A stretch of DNA of 64,000 nucleotides from NVTR01 sp036479015 (GTDB lineage Bacteria > Pseudomonadota > Alphaproteobacteria > Rhodobacterales > Rhodobacteraceae), in NCBI GenBank assembly GCA_036479015.1, contig JAZGFB010000039.1:17190-81189 (forward strand). Reading direction: 5' to 3'. The first letter of the stretch is position 1, and every line of letters begins with the position of its first letter. The notes beneath the pieces were generated by a model. That model was not told the origin of the DNA, did no database searches, and worked only from the letters and a program-made list of their open reading frames with translations. Made by a program: the position numbers and the translations under genes. Below, piece after piece: positions 1 to 9,080 of this stretch.

Positions 1-11
1 ATAGCGCATAT

Positions 12-49
12 TAGGTAAACTATTTCTCAGAAAACAATAATTTTACCTA
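12..49. repeat. Inverted repeat upstream of dsrE2
   Basis: TAGGTAAA at 12-19 is repeated in inverse as TTTACCTA at 42-49, with a 22-base AT-rich spacer. It lies about 125 bases upstream of the dsrE2 start, in a stretch without a gene. It could be a regulator site or the end of a feature left of the window. No U-tract follows, so a terminator is not supported. Confidence 0.35.
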
Positions 50-174
50 GAAACCCCAATGTGTTAGGAAATGTCATAACTGTGATATGCTACTGTTGGC
101 TGGCAATCTTGACTCTGGCGGTATAAAGTATTCATATATTCAAATACTAGAAGAAAATTTTGGGAGACTATCAA

Positions 175-687
175 ATGTTGGACCAAGTAAGCGATAGTGA
201 CATGAAAAATGCCAAGAGCATGTCAATTATTGTCACAAAAGGAACGCTGGACTGGGCGTATCCACCTTTCATTCTGGCAACAACGGCAGCCGCGATGGAC
301 GTGGAAGTCACGATGTTCTTTACGTTTTATGGGCTGGCCCTTTTGAAAAAAGATCTAGACCTGAAAATCACAACATTGGGCAACCCGGCGATGGAGTTTC
401 CGATGATGGGTATGCATGTGGGGATGCCAAATGTCATGGGGGCAATTCCTGGTGTCGACCGGATGGCAACAACCATGATGAAGAACCTGATTAAGAAAAA
501 GGGTGTCGCATCTATCCCTGAGCTGCGCGATGCCGCAGTTGAGAGTGATGTGAAAATGATCGCCTGCCAGATGACGCTTGACCTGTTTGAGATGGACAAG
601 AAAGACATGATTGATGAAATCGAAATTGGCGGAGCTGCAACCTATATGGCTGGTGCGCTGAATTCCGACATCAATCTTTACATTTAA
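175..687 (+). CDS. dsrE2: DsrE2-family sulfurtransferase (DsrE/F/H-like)
   Basis: A 170-residue DsrE/F-fold protein of the DsrE2 type, proposed in sulfur oxidisers to pass persulfide sulfur to TusA in the cytoplasm. The sequence shows the hydrophobic strand MSIIVTKGTLDWAYPP near the N terminus, a Met- and Gly-rich middle typical of the family, and a single cysteine, Cys131 in MIACQMTLD, the expected persulfide carrier. The ATG at 175 is chosen over an in-frame TTG at 160 because GGGAG at 162-166 sits 8 bases before it. tusA follows after 30 bases, so the two are probably co-transcribed. The pair normally includes a rhodanese, which is not present here. Family call is firm; the exact donor and acceptor are inferred. 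Confidence 0.88.
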   Translation: MLDQVSDSDMKNAKSMSIIVTKGTLDWAYPPFILATTAAAMDVEVTMFFTFYGLALLKKDLDLKITTLGNPAMEFPMMGMHVGMPNVMGAIPGVDRMATTMMKNLIKKKGVASIPELRDAAVESDVKMIACQMTLDLFEMDKKDMIDEIEIGGAATYMAGALNSDINLYI

Positions 688-717
688 CAACCGACGACCA
701 AAGGAAAAGGTAAGCCA

Positions 718-942
718 ATGGCCAATCAAGAACTAAATGCAGAGGGTCTGAATTGCCCGCTGCCGATCCTGAAAGCAAAGAAAGCATTAAAGGGCATGGA
801 CGCTGGCGACATGCTTTCGATCCGGTCAACTGATCCGGGATCAGTTGCTGATTTTGCAGCGTTTTGCACCCAAACCGGCAATGAGCTAATGAGCTCAGAC
901 ACCGAAGGTGACATATACTTGTTTGAAATCAAGCGCGGCTAA
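718..942 (+). CDS. tusA: TusA sulfur carrier protein
   Basis: A 74-residue SirA/TusA protein with the diagnostic Cys-Pro-X-Pro motif (NCPLPILK, Cys13) at the start of the first helix and the usual two-layer fold ending in a hydrophobic strand (DIYLFEIKRG). TusA carries a persulfide on this Cys. In organisms with oxidative dsr it moves sulfur between DsrE2 and DsrEFH/DsrC in the cytoplasm. It lies 30 bases behind dsrE2 and ends at a strong hairpin shared with the convergent dsrN, so dsrE2-tusA looks like a complete two-gene unit. Length is normal for the family. Confidence 0.93.
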   Translation: MANQELNAEGLNCPLPILKAKKALKGMDAGDMLSIRSTDPGSVADFAAFCTQTGNELMSSDTEGDIYLFEIKRG

Positions 943-965
943 CCTTGCCCATTAGAACGCAGAAA

Positions 966-992
966 AGCCCCGTGCGTCGCGCGGGGTTTTTT
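966..992. terminator. Shared hairpin terminator between tusA and dsrN
   Basis: CCCCGTG and CGCGGGG form a GC-rich stem followed by six T on the plus strand. Read on the minus strand, the hairpin is followed by CTTTTCTG. It lies between the tusA stop and the dsrN stop (the T-run runs into the dsrN stop codon), so it probably ends both converging units. Confidence 0.75.
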
Positions 993-2361
993 AGTTTTCG
1001 GGTTGTTTTTTGTCGGCGACAAATTGCAGAAAATTGCTGACCCACGGGTTAGTCTGGGTGTTCCTAAGGTGACAGAATCCAGCCAGCAGGTTGTGTATGA
1101 CAATGCCATCTTGTTTGCCATTGGTGCCATGACCGCGCAATATTTCACGGCCAAACAGAGTGTTGTCGCCAAGATCATCTATTCGGGCATAGTGAAACTC
1201 ATGTGCAGGAAATGCCTGCGCTGCCAAGCCCCAGGGGTGGTCAGTCGTATCACTAAACCGGGTGTAACCACGGCCCTGCGGACGTTTTTGCATAATTGCA
1301 TTACCGTCGATGACATCACACATCGGATATTGTTTTTCGCCCCATGTTATTGCGGCGCAAAGATACATTAGCCCGCCGCATTCGGCGTATGTCGGCAGGC
1401 CAGCCTGGATCGCGTTTTTGATGTCCGTACGCAAAGCGGTATTGGCAGCCAATGCAGCCATGTTCATTTCTGGAAAACCACCCCCGATAAAAAGGCCGTC
1501 AATTTCGGGTAAAGATGGTGCGTTGATTGCGTCAAAAAACACAAGGTCGGCGCCTTGGGAAATAAAGGCTTCCAGATCATCGGGATAGTAGAACCCAAAG
1601 CTGGCATCCCGGGGGATGCCGATTTTCAGCCCTGTAAATATGGGATTGGTAGCTTTGGGTTTGACGGCGGCCAGAGGTGGGGCAGTGCTGGCAATTTTTG
1701 CTAGTAGCTCCAGATCGACAGACTGCCCGATGATGTCTCCAAACCGGCGGATCATCTGGTCAAGCGCCCCGGTTTCGGCCGGTGTCGTCAGGCCAAGATG
1801 GCGCTCACCAATATCAAGGTCCGGGTTGTTCGCCACGGCCCCGATGACCGGGATGTCGGTATGGGCGGTGACGGCGGCGCGCAGCTTGCCTTCATGACGT
1901 GGGCCACCAACGCGGTTCAGGATGATACCGGCAATGTTCACATCCGGGTCGAATACCTGATAACCGATCAAAAGTGGCGCAATGCCACGGGTCATTCCTG
2001 CGCAATCGATCACCAGTATTGTCGGCAGGTTTAACTGTTTCGCCAGCTCAGCATTTGAATCACTGCCATCGGTATTAACCCCGTCGTAAAGACCCTTGTT
2101 GGCCTCTATCAGCGCGATACCGGCACCTTGGGACTTTTCAGCCAGCAATTGGCTGATCTCATCCGTTGTTAGAGTGTTGAAATCCAAATTGTAACAGGGG
2201 CGCCCGCTGGCCGTACTAAGCCACATTGGATCAATGTAATCCGGGCCTTTTTTGAAGCACTGAACGGTATGACCTTGGGCTGTCAGCGCGGCGGCCAGCC
2301 CTGTGGAAATGACGGTTTTTCCGGAAGATTTATGCGCCGCGGCGATCAGGAACCGTGCCAT
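991..2361 (-). CDS. dsrN: DsrN, siroheme/cobyrinate a,c-diamide synthase
   Basis: A 456-residue CbiA/CobB-type amidotransferase: an N-terminal ATP-binding domain (LIAAAHKSSGKTVIST, P-loop with GKT) and a C-terminal class I glutamine amidotransferase domain with the nucleophile in TYAECGGLMYL. In dsr clusters this gene is dsrN, which amidates siroheme to the siro(heme)amide of DsrAB. The same fold serves cobalamin synthesis, but position as the last gene of the dsr unit, 31 bases after dsrP, supports the dsr role. Length is normal. The stop overlaps the terminator shared with tusA. Confidence 0.88.
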   Translation of the reverse strand: MARFLIAAAHKSSGKTVISTGLAAALTAQGHTVQCFKKGPDYIDPMWLSTASGRPCYNLDFNTLTTDEISQLLAEKSQGAGIALIEANKGLYDGVNTDGSDSNAELAKQLNLPTILVIDCAGMTRGIAPLLIGYQVFDPDVNIAGIILNRVGGPRHEGKLRAAVTAHTDIPVIGAVANNPDLDIGERHLGLTTPAETGALDQMIRRFGDIIGQSVDLELLAKIASTAPPLAAVKPKATNPIFTGLKIGIPRDASFGFYYPDDLEAFISQGADLVFFDAINAPSLPEIDGLFIGGGFPEMNMAALAANTALRTDIKNAIQAGLPTYAECGGLMYLCAAITWGEKQYPMCDVIDGNAIMQKRPQGRGYTRFSDTTDHPWGLAAQAFPAHEFHYARIDDLGDNTLFGREILRGHGTNGKQDGIVIHNLLAGFCHLRNTQTNPWVSNFLQFVADKKQPEN

Positions 2362-2392
2362 GCCCTAGCCCCTATGCAGGCTGCATTGCATT

Positions 2393-3598
2393 TCAGGTGC
2401 TGCCCGATGCAGTTTGCACATCAGATAGGGTGCTGGGCAGAATGCGCAACGCAACCGCACCAAACCCGGTTAGTGCCAGCGCCAGAGCGATGCCGCCAAG
2501 CCCCAGCAGCCATTCCACCATGGTAGGGGTGTAGCTGTTGATGGCCCCGTCAAAGAAGCTGCTTGATGCTTCATAGCCGGGGAAAATGTCCAGTGGTACG
2601 GCCTGACCGCCAACCACGATCACGTAAAGCTGGGCAAAGCCGCCAAGGATGATCAGCAATGACGCGATCAATGTATTGGCAGGTATTTTGTTCAGGCGCG
2701 GGTGGAACAACAGCAGGATGGGGATCAGACCGCCAAGGGCCACCTGTGCGACCCAAAACAGCATGGTGATCATACCGCCTGTCCGCAGAATAAAGGTTTC
2801 TACCACAGTGTGCTCTGCGACATATAGGTTGCTCAGGTGCTGAACTGTGGTGAAATATAGGACGGCGGCGGCGAAGACGGCCAACAGGTTGCCCATGCGT
2901 TTCAGCAGCAGCGGGCCAAATTCGCGCCCGGTGATGGCGCAGAGCAGCTTGGTCACCAATATGAATGTTGCCAACCCAAAGGAAAACGACATGGCGATGA
3001 ACAGCGGTGCCATGATGGCTGCGTCATAGGCCGTGCGCGCCACCAGCCAGCCAAAAATGGACCCGGTGCCTGTGGTCAGCGCCAACCGCCACACAAAGGC
3101 AACAGTGCCCAGTATGCGTATGGTTTTAGGTGAAACTCCCCTGGCCATCTGAACATACAGGTAGGCTCCGACAATGGCGAAAAATCCGGTATAAAGGTAG
3201 ATATTCCAGGAAAATATCGACACGAAATTATATTCGGTCATGGCCACTAAAATACGGTCCGGGCGGCCCAGGTCCAGCACGAGAACGGCCAATCCGCCTG
3301 CCAAAAGTGCAATCGCCATAAGGCCGGAAAGCCGTGCCATGGGTTTATAGGCTGTCTTGCCAAATACCGAGGCAATAGAGGCGACATTCAGCGCACCTGA
3401 CGCCGCCACAATCAAGAAAATCGCAAACACATGGGGCAGGCCCCAAACAGTTTGGTTGTTCATACCGGTCACTATATGGCCGTGGTGTTCGACGAACCAG
3501 ACGGCCCATGCGGCGGCGGCAATGAATGCGCCCATCAGCGCACCAAGCATCCAAACCTGGGGCGACAGTTTCATTTCCTGATATGTGATTGTTGCCAT
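2393..3598 (-). CDS. dsrP: DsrP, NrfD-like integral membrane subunit
   Basis: A 401-residue polytopic membrane protein with about ten hydrophobic segments, of the NrfD/PsrC family. In the DsrMKJOP complex DsrP exchanges electrons between the quinone pool and the periplasmic Fe-S protein DsrO. The run of hydrophobic segments starts at about residue 15 and continues to LALTGFGAVALRILP near the C terminus, with short charged loops. It starts 10 bases after dsrO and is followed by dsrN. No truncation is seen. The identity rests on the family plus the invariant dsrJ-O-P order. Confidence 0.92.
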   Translation of the reverse strand: MATITYQEMKLSPQVWMLGALMGAFIAAAAWAVWFVEHHGHIVTGMNNQTVWGLPHVFAIFLIVAASGALNVASIASVFGKTAYKPMARLSGLMAIALLAGGLAVLVLDLGRPDRILVAMTEYNFVSIFSWNIYLYTGFFAIVGAYLYVQMARGVSPKTIRILGTVAFVWRLALTTGTGSIFGWLVARTAYDAAIMAPLFIAMSFSFGLATFILVTKLLCAITGREFGPLLLKRMGNLLAVFAAAVLYFTTVQHLSNLYVAEHTVVETFILRTGGMITMLFWVAQVALGGLIPILLLFHPRLNKIPANTLIASLLIILGGFAQLYVIVVGGQAVPLDIFPGYEASSSFFDGAINSYTPTMVEWLLGLGGIALALALTGFGAVALRILPSTLSDVQTASGST

Positions 3599-3607
3599 GT
3601 CGTTTCC

Positions 3608-4363
3608 CTACAGGTTCTGATACCGCACGCCGGCATTCAGGCCAAGATCAGCGCGCAAGGCGGTTGAAGGGTACTGGGAGAGCATTTTTGAAATTTCGCT
3701 CTCCGGGTCTTTCAGATCGCCAAACACCATTGCACCGTGGCCTGTTGCGTCACAGGCATCAACACAGGCCGGGCGTCCGCCCACGTCAATGCGGTGCACA
3801 CACAGGGTGCAGCTTTCGACGGTGCCTTTGCCGCGGGGCGCGTGGGATTTTTGGTCGGTGACTTTTTCATGTACGAAAGAGCGCGCCTTAAAAGGGCAGG
3901 CCATCATGCAATAGCGACAGCCGATGCAGGTGTGCTTATCCACCAGCACGATGCCGTCGGTACGTTTGAACGATGCACCTGTTGGGCAGACATCAACGCA
4001 GGGCGCATCATCACAGTGTTGGCACATGACCGGCAGGGAAACTTCATAGCCGGTTTTATTGTCTTTCAGATCAACCTTGCGGATCCACTGGGCATCAGTT
4101 TCCGGGTTGCCGGTATTTTCCCAGCCGTTTTCGTCTGAACAGGCCGTGACACAGGCGGTGCAGTCGGATGCACATTTGTTAACATCAATTAACAGCCCCC
4201 AACGGTTGGCGGAACTGGCTGCGGCATTAGCGTCGCCGCCAAAAGCCATCAGGGTTACCCCGGGTGCCAGTGTAACTGTTGCCATTGCGGCGCCGCTTTT
4301 GAAAAAATCACGGCGGTTCATTTCACCGGGTTTTTTACTAAAATTGATGGCAGGCAGTTTCAT
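3608..4363 (-). CDS. dsrO: DsrO, periplasmic ferredoxin-like electron-transfer subunit
   Basis: A 251-residue protein with a twin-arginine signal (NRRDFFKSG, about residues 16-24) followed by a hydrophobic stretch, so it is exported folded with its clusters. Several cysteine motifs of the DmsB/NrfC type follow: CASDCTACVTAC, CQHCDDAPCVDVCP, CIGCRYCMMACP and CTLCVHRID. These should hold four [4Fe-4S] clusters. DsrO links the periplasmic cytochrome DsrJ to the membrane subunit DsrP. Its start overlaps the dsrJ stop by 4 bases. Confidence 0.94.
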   Translation of the reverse strand: MKLPAINFSKKPGEMNRRDFFKSGAAMATVTLAPGVTLMAFGGDANAAASSANRWGLLIDVNKCASDCTACVTACSDENGWENTGNPETDAQWIRKVDLKDNKTGYEVSLPVMCQHCDDAPCVDVCPTGASFKRTDGIVLVDKHTCIGCRYCMMACPFKARSFVHEKVTDQKSHAPRGKGTVESCTLCVHRIDVGGRPACVDACDATGHGAMVFGDLKDPESEISKMLSQYPSTALRADLGLNAGVRYQNL

Positions 4364-4788
4364 TCGCTTACCTCTTCAATATAGCGGGCGAGTTCGCTTA
4401 TATCAGGAACTTTCCCCAACAATCTGATCTGGACTTTAGGGTCTGGTTTGGAATTGTGACACTGAAAGCAATCAATTTTCACCGCTGCATATTCATGGCA
4501 GGTCCGGCAAAAATGCCGCTCATTTTCTACCGATATAGGCAGGGCATCCGGCCCGGCAACCACGTGACATGCGACGCATTCTTTCAGCGAATATTTGATG
4601 TCTCGGTTGCCCAAACGCATGGTTTGATCGCGATCATGGCGCATCAAATTCATGTGGTTGATACGCATAAAGGCGTTGCCCTCTGGGTGTGGATCACCCA
4701 GAGCTTTGGGAACATCCAGGGTTTGCGCAGTGGCGCAGCTGCCCAAAAGGGCAACCCAGATCAGGAAAGATGCAAGCAGTCGGACCAT
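4360..4788 (-). CDS. dsrJ: DsrJ, periplasmic triheme cytochrome c
   Basis: A 142-residue protein with an N-terminal hydrophobic signal/anchor (residues about 4-18) and exactly three CXXCH heme c motifs: CVACH (71-75), CRTCH (94-98) and CFQCH (107-111). This is the DsrJ layout. Upstream, FMRINHMNLM keeps the conserved stretch of the family. From what is known of Allochromatium DsrJ, one heme has a cysteine distal ligand just before this stretch. Here the only non-heme cysteine is Cys18 in the signal region, and His34 lies near the expected position. The gene overlaps dsrO by 4 bases and directly follows dsrL. Confidence 0.92.
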   Translation of the reverse strand: MVRLLASFLIWVALLGSCATAQTLDVPKALGDPHPEGNAFMRINHMNLMRHDRDQTMRLGNRDIKYSLKECVACHVVAGPDALPISVENERHFCRTCHEYAAVKIDCFQCHNSKPDPKVQIRLLGKVPDISELARYIEEVSE

Positions 4789-6726
4789 TTAAGCGCCAAG
4801 TCCCATCTTGATATACCCGGTTGGGCAGACATCGGCGCAGATGTGGCAGCCGATACATTTGCCATAGTCGGTGTCCACATAGCGCCCGACAGTGCGGTCG
4901 GATTTCTTAACCCTAAATACCGCATCCTGCGGGCAGAAGATCACGCAGTTGTCGCATTCAAAGCACATGCCGCAGGACATGCAACGCTCGCCCTCTTTTT
5001 GGGCCTGTTCTTCGGAATAGGCGATGATGCGTTCTTCAAAGTTGCCAAGGACGTCTTCGCCTTCAATATGAACTTCGTCGCGCACGCCGCGGGCTTCAAA
5101 AGGGAAGTGGCCTTTGTATAGTTCGGTATGCTTGATGATTTGCGAATTGCCGCGGTCTTCATAGTTGTGAACCGAGAATTCAGCAGAATCTGTGCCGCGC
5201 AGGGGTTCATGATCAAACGCTGCCGGGTCTTTGCCGCGTTGGTGCAGTTCTTCCAACAGGTTAAAGTGGCTGACATCGACGCTTGGACGCTTGGCAATGT
5301 CGCCATCATCCAGAAAATCGGTGATGGTTTGGGCAGCAATGCGACCGTGGCCAATGGCAGTGGTCAAAAGGTGCGGCTTAATGATGTCGCCGCCGGCAAA
5401 ATGTTTGTCGTGGCCTTTGACCTTATAATCCGACGCAATGTCGATAAAACCGCGCCCGGCGTCCATGTTTTCAATGCCGTCAAAATCACCAGCCTGACCG
5501 ATAGCCGAGATAATGATATCGCATTCAATCTCAAATTCGGTGCCTTCAATGGCTTCGGGCCTGTTGCCCTTCATTGTACATTCGCACAGTTTCAGGGCGA
5601 TGGCCTTGCCATCGGCGTCTTTGATCACTTCAAGCGGCATAACGCTGCCCTTGATGTCTACACCTTCGCGCTTGGCGTCTTCACGTTCATGTTCAGCGGC
5701 TGTCATTTGTTCAATGGGGAACAGTGAGGTCAGCGTGGCTTTCATACCTTCACGGGTCAGAACATGGGCAGCATCCTGGGCGGTAAAGTCGATCAATGTG
5801 CCGTCGGAATGTTCAGTTTCGGCAACGTTGGTTATATGGCCCAAGCGGCGGGCAACAGATGCTACGTCGATCGATGTATCACCACCGCCAACAACCACGA
5901 CACGGTTTGCGGTGCCCAAAACCCAGCCTTTGTTAAAGGCGTCCAGAAACTCGATACCATTGATACAGTTTTCAGTGCCTTCCCAGCCCGGAACAGGCAA
6001 GGGGCGGCCGGTTTGCGCGCCAAGCGCCCAGAATATTGCATCAAACCCGTCTTCTAGCTCTTTGATGCTGACGTCTTTACCAACGCGGGTGGACAGGCGC
6101 ACATCAACGCCCATATCGATGACGCGGCCAATTTCGGTATCCAGCATGTCACGGGGTGTGCGGTAGCCGGGGATGCCATAGCGCATCATGCCGCCCAGTT
6201 TGTCATTGGCTTCGAACAGTGTAACGCTGTGGCCTTCGCGGCGTAGGAAATAAGCGGCTGCAAGGCCCGCTGGACCACCGCCGATAACGGCGATTTTTTG
6301 ACCGGTATCTGTACCGATCTCGGCCAGTTTTACGTTGTTTTCATTGGCCCAGTCGCCCACGTATTGTTCCACCGCATTGATGCCGACGTAATCGTCTACC
6401 TCATTGCGGTTACAGCCGGCTTCGCAAGGTGCCGGGCAGACCCGGCCCATGGTGGCCGGGAACGGGTTGGCGTCGGCCATGCGCTGGAACGCATATTCTT
6501 GCCAGGCCATGCCTTCGACAGGTGGCTTGTCCATGCCGCGCGCAATTGCCAGCCAGCCACGAATTTCGTGACCCGAAGGACAAGACCCCTGGCAGGGCGG
6601 GGTTTTATGGATGTAGGTTGGGCATTTGTAGGATGTATCTTTCTTGAAGATTTTATCTTCAAGGTCCCAATCGGCCTCAGTCTCACCGGCTTCATAGCGT
6701 GTGAATGTGGGGTTTTGGTCGCTCAT
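4789..6726 (-). CDS. dsrL: DsrL, NAD(P)H-linked iron-sulfur flavoprotein
   Basis: A 645-residue protein resembling the small subunit of glutamate synthase. It has an N-terminal Cys-rich region (CQGSCPSGHEI, then CPAPCEAGCNRNEVDDY), a FAD fold (GGGPAGLAAAYFLRREGHSV, about 150-170), a NAD(P)H fold (VVVGGGDTSIDVASVARRLG), and a C-terminal ferredoxin domain with two [4Fe-4S] motifs (CMSCGMCFECDNC, CIGCHICADVCP). In oxidisers DsrL takes electrons from DsrAB to NAD(P)+ or other acceptors. Its presence is a marker of the oxidative pathway. The start overlaps dsrK by 4 bases. Confidence 0.94.
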   Translation of the reverse strand: MSDQNPTFTRYEAGETEADWDLEDKIFKKDTSYKCPTYIHKTPPCQGSCPSGHEIRGWLAIARGMDKPPVEGMAWQEYAFQRMADANPFPATMGRVCPAPCEAGCNRNEVDDYVGINAVEQYVGDWANENNVKLAEIGTDTGQKIAVIGGGPAGLAAAYFLRREGHSVTLFEANDKLGGMMRYGIPGYRTPRDMLDTEIGRVIDMGVDVRLSTRVGKDVSIKELEDGFDAIFWALGAQTGRPLPVPGWEGTENCINGIEFLDAFNKGWVLGTANRVVVVGGGDTSIDVASVARRLGHITNVAETEHSDGTLIDFTAQDAAHVLTREGMKATLTSLFPIEQMTAAEHEREDAKREGVDIKGSVMPLEVIKDADGKAIALKLCECTMKGNRPEAIEGTEFEIECDIIISAIGQAGDFDGIENMDAGRGFIDIASDYKVKGHDKHFAGGDIIKPHLLTTAIGHGRIAAQTITDFLDDGDIAKRPSVDVSHFNLLEELHQRGKDPAAFDHEPLRGTDSAEFSVHNYEDRGNSQIIKHTELYKGHFPFEARGVRDEVHIEGEDVLGNFEERIIAYSEEQAQKEGERCMSCGMCFECDNCVIFCPQDAVFRVKKSDRTVGRYVDTDYGKCIGCHICADVCPTGYIKMGLGA

Positions 6727-8270
6727 GGGGTTTCCTCCGCTGTGGCCGTATCTGGCCCGTCAGTTTCTTGGCCGTCAAGGATGACGGCGTTGGCTACCAG
6801 TTGGTGAACGGACATGACGTTGTCCATTTCATAGCCGAATTTCGGCATCACCTTGGAAAACTGGGTTTTACAAATTGCACATATGGCGGCCATGTGGGTG
6901 ACGCCGTGGTCTTTGGTGACCTGTTGCAGTGCAGTCATTCTGGGCTTGGCACCTTTGATGCGCAAATCCATCAGGTCATCAGTTAATAATCCGCCACCAC
7001 CGCCGCAACAGAACGTGTTTTCGTGGGTGGTGTCAGGGTCCATTTCATGGAATTCGTTGCACACCGCTTTGATCACAGCGCGGGGCACATCAAATTGACC
7101 GCCTTCCTTGCGACCCATGGATGACCCACGTGCGACATTACAGCTGTCATGGAATGTCATGACGAATTCATCGTTTTTGGATTTGTCGATCTTTAGCTTG
7201 CCGGCTTCAATTTCATCCAGCGTAAATTCAAGAATGTGCTGCGGGATCGGATAGTTCTGATCCAGAAAATCAAACGGTCCCGCCAGTGTGTTCAGGAACG
7301 AATAGGCGACGCGCCAGGCATGGCCGCATTCGCCGAAAATGATCCGCTTGACGCCAAGGTCCTTGGCCGCCTGCCGGATGCGCCAGGATACTTCGCGCAT
7401 GTTTTCGTAGGAACCGATGAACATGCCAAAATTAGCGGCTTCTGAGGCGTAGGAACTGATGGTCCAGCTAACGCCTGCGGAATGGAACACCTTGGCGTAG
7501 CCCAACAAACCTTCGATATGGGGTTCGGCAAAGAAGTCTGCGGATGGGGTGATAAGCAAAACATCAGCGCCCTGAACGTCCAGCGGCAGTTTGACTTCTA
7601 CCCCGGTTTCATCAAACAGGTCTTCTTCCAGATCTTCCAGCGTTGCGCGCAATGCCTTGGGGTTCAGGCCCAGGTTGTTGCCGGTTTTCTTTAGCTTGGC
7701 GATGATCTCGTTGCAGTATTTTTGCCCGACACCGACAGTGTCCAGAATTTCACGCGCCGCCATGGAAATTTCGGCTGTATCAATGCCAATGGGGCAGGAA
7801 ACAGCGCAGCGGCGACATTGCGAACACTGGTGATAATAGGTGTACCATTCATCCAGAACTTCGCGGGTTAAATCGCGCGCGCCAACCAGCCATGGGAAAT
7901 GTTTCCCGGCGAATGTGTAGTAGCGTCGGTAGACTGAGCGCAGCAGGTCTTGGCGGGCGACCGGCATGTTTTTTGGGTCAGAAGTGCCAAGGAAGTAATG
8001 GCATTTATCGGTGCAGGCGCCGCATTTTATGCATGTATCTAGATAGACCTGAAAGGCACGGTTGGTTTTGGCCAGCTCGCCCATCTTGGCGATGGCGACT
8101 TCTTTCCAGTCGTCGATCAGTTCGCCGGGGAAGCCCAGTGGTTCGTTATGGGCCGGGGCTGCTTTGAATGTATTGGTGTCCATCATGGCACCGCATTCAA
8201 GTTTTGGAATCTCGAAAATTTTATCGACGCTGCCGAAGCCTTCGACTTGGTCTTTATCCAATGGTGCCAT
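6723..8270 (-). CDS. dsrK: DsrK, cytoplasmic HdrD-like catalytic subunit
   Basis: A 515-residue protein related to HdrD. Two [4Fe-4S] motifs lie near the N terminus (CIKCGACTDKC at 80-90, CSQCRRCAVSC at 149-159). The C-terminal half has the CCG-domain cysteines (FGECGHAWR, FHDSCNVARG, CCGGGGGLL, CAICK) that build the noncubane cluster. DsrK acts on the DsrC trisulfide/disulfide at the cytoplasmic face of DsrMKJOP. It sits between dsrM (2-base gap) and dsrL (4-base overlap), so translation is probably coupled. All cluster ligands seem present. Confidence 0.94.
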   Translation of the reverse strand: MAPLDKDQVEGFGSVDKIFEIPKLECGAMMDTNTFKAAPAHNEPLGFPGELIDDWKEVAIAKMGELAKTNRAFQVYLDTCIKCGACTDKCHYFLGTSDPKNMPVARQDLLRSVYRRYYTFAGKHFPWLVGARDLTREVLDEWYTYYHQCSQCRRCAVSCPIGIDTAEISMAAREILDTVGVGQKYCNEIIAKLKKTGNNLGLNPKALRATLEDLEEDLFDETGVEVKLPLDVQGADVLLITPSADFFAEPHIEGLLGYAKVFHSAGVSWTISSYASEAANFGMFIGSYENMREVSWRIRQAAKDLGVKRIIFGECGHAWRVAYSFLNTLAGPFDFLDQNYPIPQHILEFTLDEIEAGKLKIDKSKNDEFVMTFHDSCNVARGSSMGRKEGGQFDVPRAVIKAVCNEFHEMDPDTTHENTFCCGGGGGLLTDDLMDLRIKGAKPRMTALQQVTKDHGVTHMAAICAICKTQFSKVMPKFGYEMDNVMSVHQLVANAVILDGQETDGPDTATAEETP

Positions 8271-8272
8271 GA

Positions 8273-9028
8273 CTATTTATCCCCCGCTTCAGGAATGCCT
8301 TCGGGCAGGGGTGGCAATTGGCTGGCCCAGGCTGAAAGGTGGCGGAATTCGCGGGCATTATCGACCTGGGTGCGGCTGGGTGAAAAGAACAGGCCCGGTG
8401 CGTGCATCAGTTTGGAAATTGGGAAGATAATCATCAAGATCACCACCAGCCCCAGATGGATTAACACGCCGGGTTGGGTGGGGAGTTCAAGTATTTGAAA
8501 GCTCATAAGTCCAAGCATGAATGCTTTCACCGCAATGATATCTACTGGCATGACGAATTTCATTGCCGCACCGCTGGCGGCGATCCCAATCAAAAGCGCC
8601 AACATTAGGTAATCGGACGGGGCTGATATATAGCGGATACGTTGTACGATAATGCGGCGCACCATCAACCCGCCAAGGCCTGCGAGCATGGCAAACGAGG
8701 CATAGACACCGATGGGTTGGATCAGATCGACCCACCACCACACCGGTTGGGTGAAATAGCGTAGGTGGCGAAGCAGCACCAGCAACATGCCGTAATGGAA
8801 CAGAATGGCGAAGATCCAGATCCAACGGTTGGATTTGAACAGGCTTTGAAACATGAAAACTTCGCGCATCATCCGCATCACGACACCACGCCGCGTGCGC
8901 GGTGCCGGTGATACGGGTATCTTTAAGGGGGCCGGGGTGCGGGCGTATTTAAACACCTTCATGCCTGTGCCAACGACCATCAGGATCGTGGCGATATAGA
9001 ACAGCACTGCATATACCGTGGAAATCAC
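8273..9028 (-). CDS. dsrM: DsrM, NarI-like diheme cytochrome b subunit
   Basis: A 251-residue membrane protein with about six hydrophobic segments, starting directly at the N terminus (VYAVLFYIATILMVVG). It is of the NarI-type cytochrome b family, with histidines in or near the helices (for example LFHYGMLLVLLRHL). DsrM anchors DsrK and passes electrons to or from quinone. The length is close to other sulfur-oxidiser DsrM proteins. It opens the MKLJOP part of the operon, 52 bases downstream of dsrC, and is followed by dsrK with a 2-base gap. Confidence 0.9.
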   Translation of the reverse strand: MISTVYAVLFYIATILMVVGTGMKVFKYARTPAPLKIPVSPAPRTRRGVVMRMMREVFMFQSLFKSNRWIWIFAILFHYGMLLVLLRHLRYFTQPVWWWVDLIQPIGVYASFAMLAGLGGLMVRRIIVQRIRYISAPSDYLMLALLIGIAASGAAMKFVMPVDIIAVKAFMLGLMSFQILELPTQPGVLIHLGLVVILMIIFPISKLMHAPGLFFSPSRTQVDNAREFRHLSAWASQLPPLPEGIPEAGDK

Positions 9029-9080
9029 GATAGACCCTCCCTGGGAAATTTCAAAGCCCTAAGGCTTTGAAATAAATCGT

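Noticed and set aside
4456..5121. Long plus-strand open frame opposite dsrJ and dsrL
   Set aside because: It lies across two well-supported genes on the other strand, has no ribosome-binding site and no recognisable domain.
5513..6166. 217-codon plus-strand open frame opposite dsrL
   Set aside because: It is a shadow of the dsrL codon pattern, with Ser/Thr/Pro-rich low-complexity sequence.
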